NCBI GenBank assembly: GCA_041675885.1
Contig: JBAYSY010000026.1
Coordinates: 1-44,414, forward strand
DNA: 44,414 bases
Direction: 5' to 3'
From: JBAYSY01 sp041675885
GTDB taxonomy: Bacteria > Pseudomonadota > Alphaproteobacteria > Rhodobacterales > Rhodobacteraceae
Shown: positions 41,583 to 44,414 of the stretch, one piece after another
How positions within the stretch are numbered: the stretch's first letter is position 1
Layout of the letters: each line of letters begins with the position of its first letter
Position numbers and translations under genes: made by a program
Notes under the pieces: model-generated
The model's database searches: none
The model's input: the letters and a program-made list of their open reading frames with translations, nothing else
Told to the model about the DNA's origin: nothing

Positions 41583-43357
41583 GGTCGGCTCCTGTCATGT
41601 GGCGCGAGGCCGGGCGGCTCGTCCCGGTCGAGGTCGCGGATCGCGAGGGGCGTATCCTGTGCCTTGGCCAGCGTCCAGCCGGTTTCGGCGGCGTGGTCCG
41701 TCACCATGCCCGAAAGCACGATCTGTTTCGTCGCGCGCGGCTTCAGCCGCCCCTTCTCCAGATAGACCGAAGGTTCCAGCGTCAACCGCGTGGCGCCGTC
41801 GTGGCGGAACACCCAGATCTCGCCGCTGCGCAGCGCCAGCGACACCGCCGTGCCGCCGAGGTCGATGGCCGCATCCACATCGGGGTGCAGGTGGAAACGG
41901 ACGCTGAAGGGAATGCCCCCGGTGCCCTGATGCGCCAGCACCGCGTCGAAACGCTTGCGTTCGGCGCCGGTTATGGCGCGGATCGAATCGTGCCCGGTCA
42001 GCACCCGCCCGTCGGTCGCAAGTTCCAGCGCGCGGATATGCGTCAGCCCGTGGGTGGCCGACCAGCCCGCGTGCCCGGCCATCAGCGCGGTGCCCTCGGG
42101 GCCGGTGGTGCGGTTGAGATGGGTCACCCGGGCGCGATCGACCAGCCGTTCGGCGCGGCCGTTGCCGATCCCCCGCCCGCCGAGACGCGAGGACGAGAAC
42201 CCCTCGACCGACAGCGTGGCATGCGACACCGTGGCGCGGCCCGCCCGCCGCCATGCGCCGCCGAACGGCAGGCCCGAGCCGCAGTTGACGATCAGCGGCC
42301 GCCGCCCCGAGGTCAGCTCGAACGCCAGCGTCGAGGCATGGGCGGCGGTCGAGGCGGGGCCCCTGGGCGGTATGCTCGCATCGACGATCACGCTGGTCCG
42401 CCCGCCCGAAAGCCGTGCGAAACCCATGGCAAGCCCGGCGGTGGCCATCGCCTTGACGCCCGAATTCGCCAGCGCATGGTCAAGCCTGCCGTCGATCCCG
42501 CGTCCGCCGCCGTGGAACCGCGCCAGCCCGCCGTCGGCATGGCGCAGGGCCCGCAGCGTGGGCGCGATCCGGCCGATGGCGGCGCGGTGTTCGGGCGGCA
42601 CCGCGCGCCCCGCCGCCTCCAGCGCCTGCGCCGCCCAGATCAGCAGCGTGAGCACCTCCAGCAGTTCCTCGGGGTTGCGGGTGGGAATGCCGCCCTCGGC
42701 ATCGACCTGCCCGGCGCATTCGCGGGCCAGTGCCACGGTGGCGCGGGCCACCCGGCCCTCCATCCCGCTCAGCGCCAGCCCGGCGTAGATCAGCCCGCAC
42801 AGCGCCTCGAACCGGGGCAGGCCCGGCGGCGCGCTGTGCCAGCGCCGGGCCAGATAGACGGTCTGGCGGCTCAGCGCCCGGAAAAAGGCGGCGCTGTCGG
42901 CGGACTCCCGGCCGATCAGCAGCATCACCGCATGGTTGATCCAGCGGATCAGGCGGCGGCCCGCAAGCTCCGGCGTCCAGCCCGGACCGCGACCCCGGCC
43001 GTAGCGGGCGATCCAGCCGAAGGTCCAGTCCTGCGCGGTGCGGCGCGCGGGGCCGTCCCCCACGGCGGCGAGATCGTCGAGCCAGGCGAAGCCATGCGCC
43101 TCGGCGGCGAAGGCGGGGTCGGGCATGGGAATGTCCCAAAGCGTGGTGCCCGGGGCCTCGACCAGCGTTCCGGCCAGCAGGAAGTTCCCGGCCACCAACT
43201 GCCGCCCGCGCGCGAACAGGCCGATGCTGCGCGGCTCGGGCTGCGAGGTGAAGCCGCGCGCAGGCCGCGCGAGACCGGCCAGCCACACATGCAGCCGGTC
43301 GCTCCCTCCGCCGCCGCGTGTTCGCCCCGCGGCTTCTGCCCTGCCTCCTTGCGACAT
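41579..43357 (-). CDS. Heparinase II/III-like protein
   Basis: A protein of about 592 residues with a C-terminal heparinase II/III-like domain (FHGGGRGIDGRLDHALANSG, HASTLAFELTSGRRPLIVNC, SHATLSVEGFSSSRL) behind an alpha/alpha toroid-like N-terminal domain. Such proteins are polysaccharide lyases in some bacteria. In alphaproteobacteria this version regularly sits between rsmB and purH, and its substrate is not established. I prefer the ATG at 43357 (MSQGGRAEAAG); a longer frame reaching 43492 is rich in Arg and Pro and would run into the repeat region. No clear signal peptide is seen. Confidence 0.85.
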   Translation of the reverse strand: MSQGGRAEAAGRTRGGGGSDRLHVWLAGLARPARGFTSQPEPRSIGLFARGRQLVAGNFLLAGTLVEAPGTTLWDIPMPDPAFAAEAHGFAWLDDLAAVGDGPARRTAQDWTFGWIARYGRGRGPGWTPELAGRRLIRWINHAVMLLIGRESADSAAFFRALSRQTVYLARRWHSAPPGLPRFEALCGLIYAGLALSGMEGRVARATVALARECAGQVDAEGGIPTRNPEELLEVLTLLIWAAQALEAAGRAVPPEHRAAIGRIAPTLRALRHADGGLARFHGGGRGIDGRLDHALANSGVKAMATAGLAMGFARLSGGRTSVIVDASIPPRGPASTAAHASTLAFELTSGRRPLIVNCGSGLPFGGAWRRAGRATVSHATLSVEGFSSSRLGGRGIGNGRAERLVDRARVTHLNRTTGPEGTALMAGHAGWSATHGLTHIRALELATDGRVLTGHDSIRAITGAERKRFDAVLAHQGTGGIPFSVRFHLHPDVDAAIDLGGTAVSLALRSGEIWVFRHDGATRLTLEPSVYLEKGRLKPRATKQIVLSGMVTDHAAETGWTLAKAQDTPLAIRDLDRDEPPGLAPHDRSRP

Positions 43358-43511
43358 CGCCCGTCCGGCCTGCCCTTGCGGTCGCACCGGGCGGCGGTGC
43401 CGCCCGGCCGGTCCCGTCCGGGGCGCACCATAGCGGCGGGGGCGGGGGCTGTCACCGGCGAAAGTCGCCGGGGGGGGGCGGCAGGAGCGCAACGTTCGCC
43501 CGAAGCCCCCA

Positions 43512-43576
43512 GCCCGGAATCAAGGCGCGGTACGCGCCGCCGGGCAGCGGTCGGCCGCTGCCCTCTGTCGCGCAAC
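43512..43576 (-). repeat. Dispersed palindromic repeat, copy F
   Basis: A full-length copy with a shortened first hairpin: GCCCGGAATCAAGGCGCG, TACGCGCCGCCGGGCAGCGG, then TCGGCCGCTGCCCTCTGTCG and CGCAAC. The hairpin loop found in copies A and D (GCC...GGC) is missing. It lies between the rsmB stop and the heparinase-like gene; the rest of 43358-43621 shows no gene. Confidence 0.8.
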
Positions 43577-43621
43577 ACATTGGCCCCGTTCGGCGAAGCC
43601 GACAGACCCCGCCCAGAAGGA

Positions 43622-44413
43622 TCAGCCCCGGCGCAGGCGGACCATGAAGAACCCGTCCATCCCGCCCCGGTCGGCCCAATGGTCGGGCCGCAGCCGCAGC
43701 GCGCCTTCGGGGGTGATCCAGCCTGGGTCGATGCCGGGGAGTTGCTGCGGCTCGACGCTCAGCCCCGGATGGCGGGCCAGCGCGGCCACCAGCTGTGCCT
43801 CGCCCTCCTCGGGCAAAAGCGAGCAGGTGCAGAACACCAGCCGCCCGCCGGGCCGGGTCAGTGCCACCGCCCGGTCGATCAGCTGCGCCTGAAGCGCGGC
43901 GAGTTGCGGCACCTCGCTTCCGTCGCGGATGAACGGCAGTTCCGGGTGGCGCCGGATGGTGCCGGTGGCCGAACAGGGCGCGTCCAGCAGCACCGCGTCG
44001 AACGGCCCGCCCTGCCAGTCCAGCGCATCGGCCACCACGCAATCGGCAGCCAGCCCGGTGCGGGCAAGGTTCGCGCGCAGCCGTTCCATCCGCGACGCTG
44101 ACGCGTCAAGCGCCGTCACCCGCGCCCCCGCCGCCGCAAGCTGCATGGTCTTGCCCCCCGGCGCGGCGCAGAGGTCGAGGACGCGCTCGCCCGCCACCGG
44201 CCCCAGCAGCGGCGCGGCCAGCGCCGCCGCCGCGTCCTGCACCCACCAGCGGCCTTCGGCATAGCCGGGGAGCGCGGTGACCTGCACCGGGCCCGCGAGG
44301 CGCAGGCTGCCGGTGGGCAGAACCTCCGCCCCCGGCACTTCGGCCCCACCCGGCCCCGGCGTCAGGTCCAAAGGCGGGGTCGCGGCCTGCACCGCCTCGA
44401 TCCGCTCCACCAC
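43622..44413 (-). CDS. rsmB: 16S rRNA (cytosine-C5) methyltransferase, RsmB/Fmu type (N-terminus outside window)
   Basis: The frame runs off the right edge, so the N-terminal NusB-like part is missing; about 264 residues of some 400 are present. The catalytic domain is complete: the SAM motif LDLCAAPGGKTMQL, motif IV LDAPCSATGTIRRHPE with the proton-handling Cys, and motif VI CTCSLLPEEGE with the nucleophilic Cys. It methylates a cytosine of 16S rRNA (C967 in E. coli numbering, if RsmB). Other members of the NOL1/NOP2/sun family are possible. The GTG at the right edge is not taken as the real start. Confidence 0.92.
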   Translation of the reverse strand: MVERIEAVQAATPPLDLTPGPGGAEVPGAEVLPTGSLRLAGPVQVTALPGYAEGRWWVQDAAAALAAPLLGPVAGERVLDLCAAPGGKTMQLAAAGARVTALDASASRMERLRANLARTGLAADCVVADALDWQGGPFDAVLLDAPCSATGTIRRHPELPFIRDGSEVPQLAALQAQLIDRAVALTRPGGRLVFCTCSLLPEEGEAQLVAALARHPGLSVEPQQLPGIDPGWITPEGALRLRPDHWADRGGMDGFFMVRLRRG

Positions 44414-44414
44414 C

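Noticed and set aside
41579..43492. Full open frame to 43492 for the heparinase-like gene
   Set aside because: The first 45 residues are Arg/Pro-rich, without family similarity, and reach close to the repeat; the ATG at 43357 is more likely.

Overview
The window is very GC-rich chromosomal DNA of an alphaproteobacterium, most likely a member of the Rhodobacteraceae. The main pointers are a SAM/SAH-type riboswitch in front of metK (a class known mainly from this family), a 44-residue aa3-type cytochrome oxidase subunit IV gene, a ScfR-type regulator with a C-terminal cysteine motif, a DUF3035 (BamF-like) lipoprotein next to lspA, and the gene order rsmB - heparinase-like - purH - lspA. Most genes are housekeeping and tightly packed, with many ATGA/TGATG overlaps. 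No insertion sequence, rRNA or CRISPR array is visible.

Layout. 1-3.2 kb: the end of lnt, the riboswitch, metK and trmB. 3.2-5.9 kb: a lipoprotein, the tiny ctaH gene and a class III aminotransferase, separated by copies of a palindromic dispersed repeat. 6.0-10.8 kb (minus strand): a cobalamin riboswitch followed by btuB-btuF-btuC-btuD, a complete vitamin B12 uptake system. 10.9-11.6 kb: a VapBC-type toxin-antitoxin pair whose toxin seems to lack a catalytic acid. 11.7-23.9 kb: a stand-alone receiver protein, a small membrane protein, a sodium:solute symporter fused to a histidine kinase, a ScfR regulator, a five-gene branched-chain-amino-acid-type ABC transporter and acetyl-CoA synthetase. 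I read this block as one functional unit for sensing, taking up and activating acetate or a related small carboxylate; the grouping is inferred from gene content and order. 24.0-24.3 kb: a decayed tyrosine-recombinase 3' end next to the 3' end of a tRNA-Arg(CCT) gene, the scar of an old integrated element. 24.4-26.1 kb: a LacI-type regulator and an AhpD-like protein.

26.3-31.9 kb: the rimP-nusA-ylxR-infB operon, with its own promoter and an intrinsic terminator in the leader. 32.1-34.5 kb: recO, a secreted EF-hand protein and a LysR regulator. 34.6-37.1 kb (minus): cinA-like - GNAT - OmpA-like. 37.1-38.8 kb: sfsA and map. 38.9-44.4 kb (minus): rsmB (cut by the right edge), heparinase-like protein, purH, lspA and the BamF-like lipoprotein.

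The points that repay a second look are the dispersed repeat family at gene ends (six copies in two forms), the lengthened linker in the metK riboswitch, the terminator inside the rimP leader, the degenerate VapC, the integrase scar at tRNA-Arg, and the sensor-symporter / ScfR / ABC transporter / AcsA locus.
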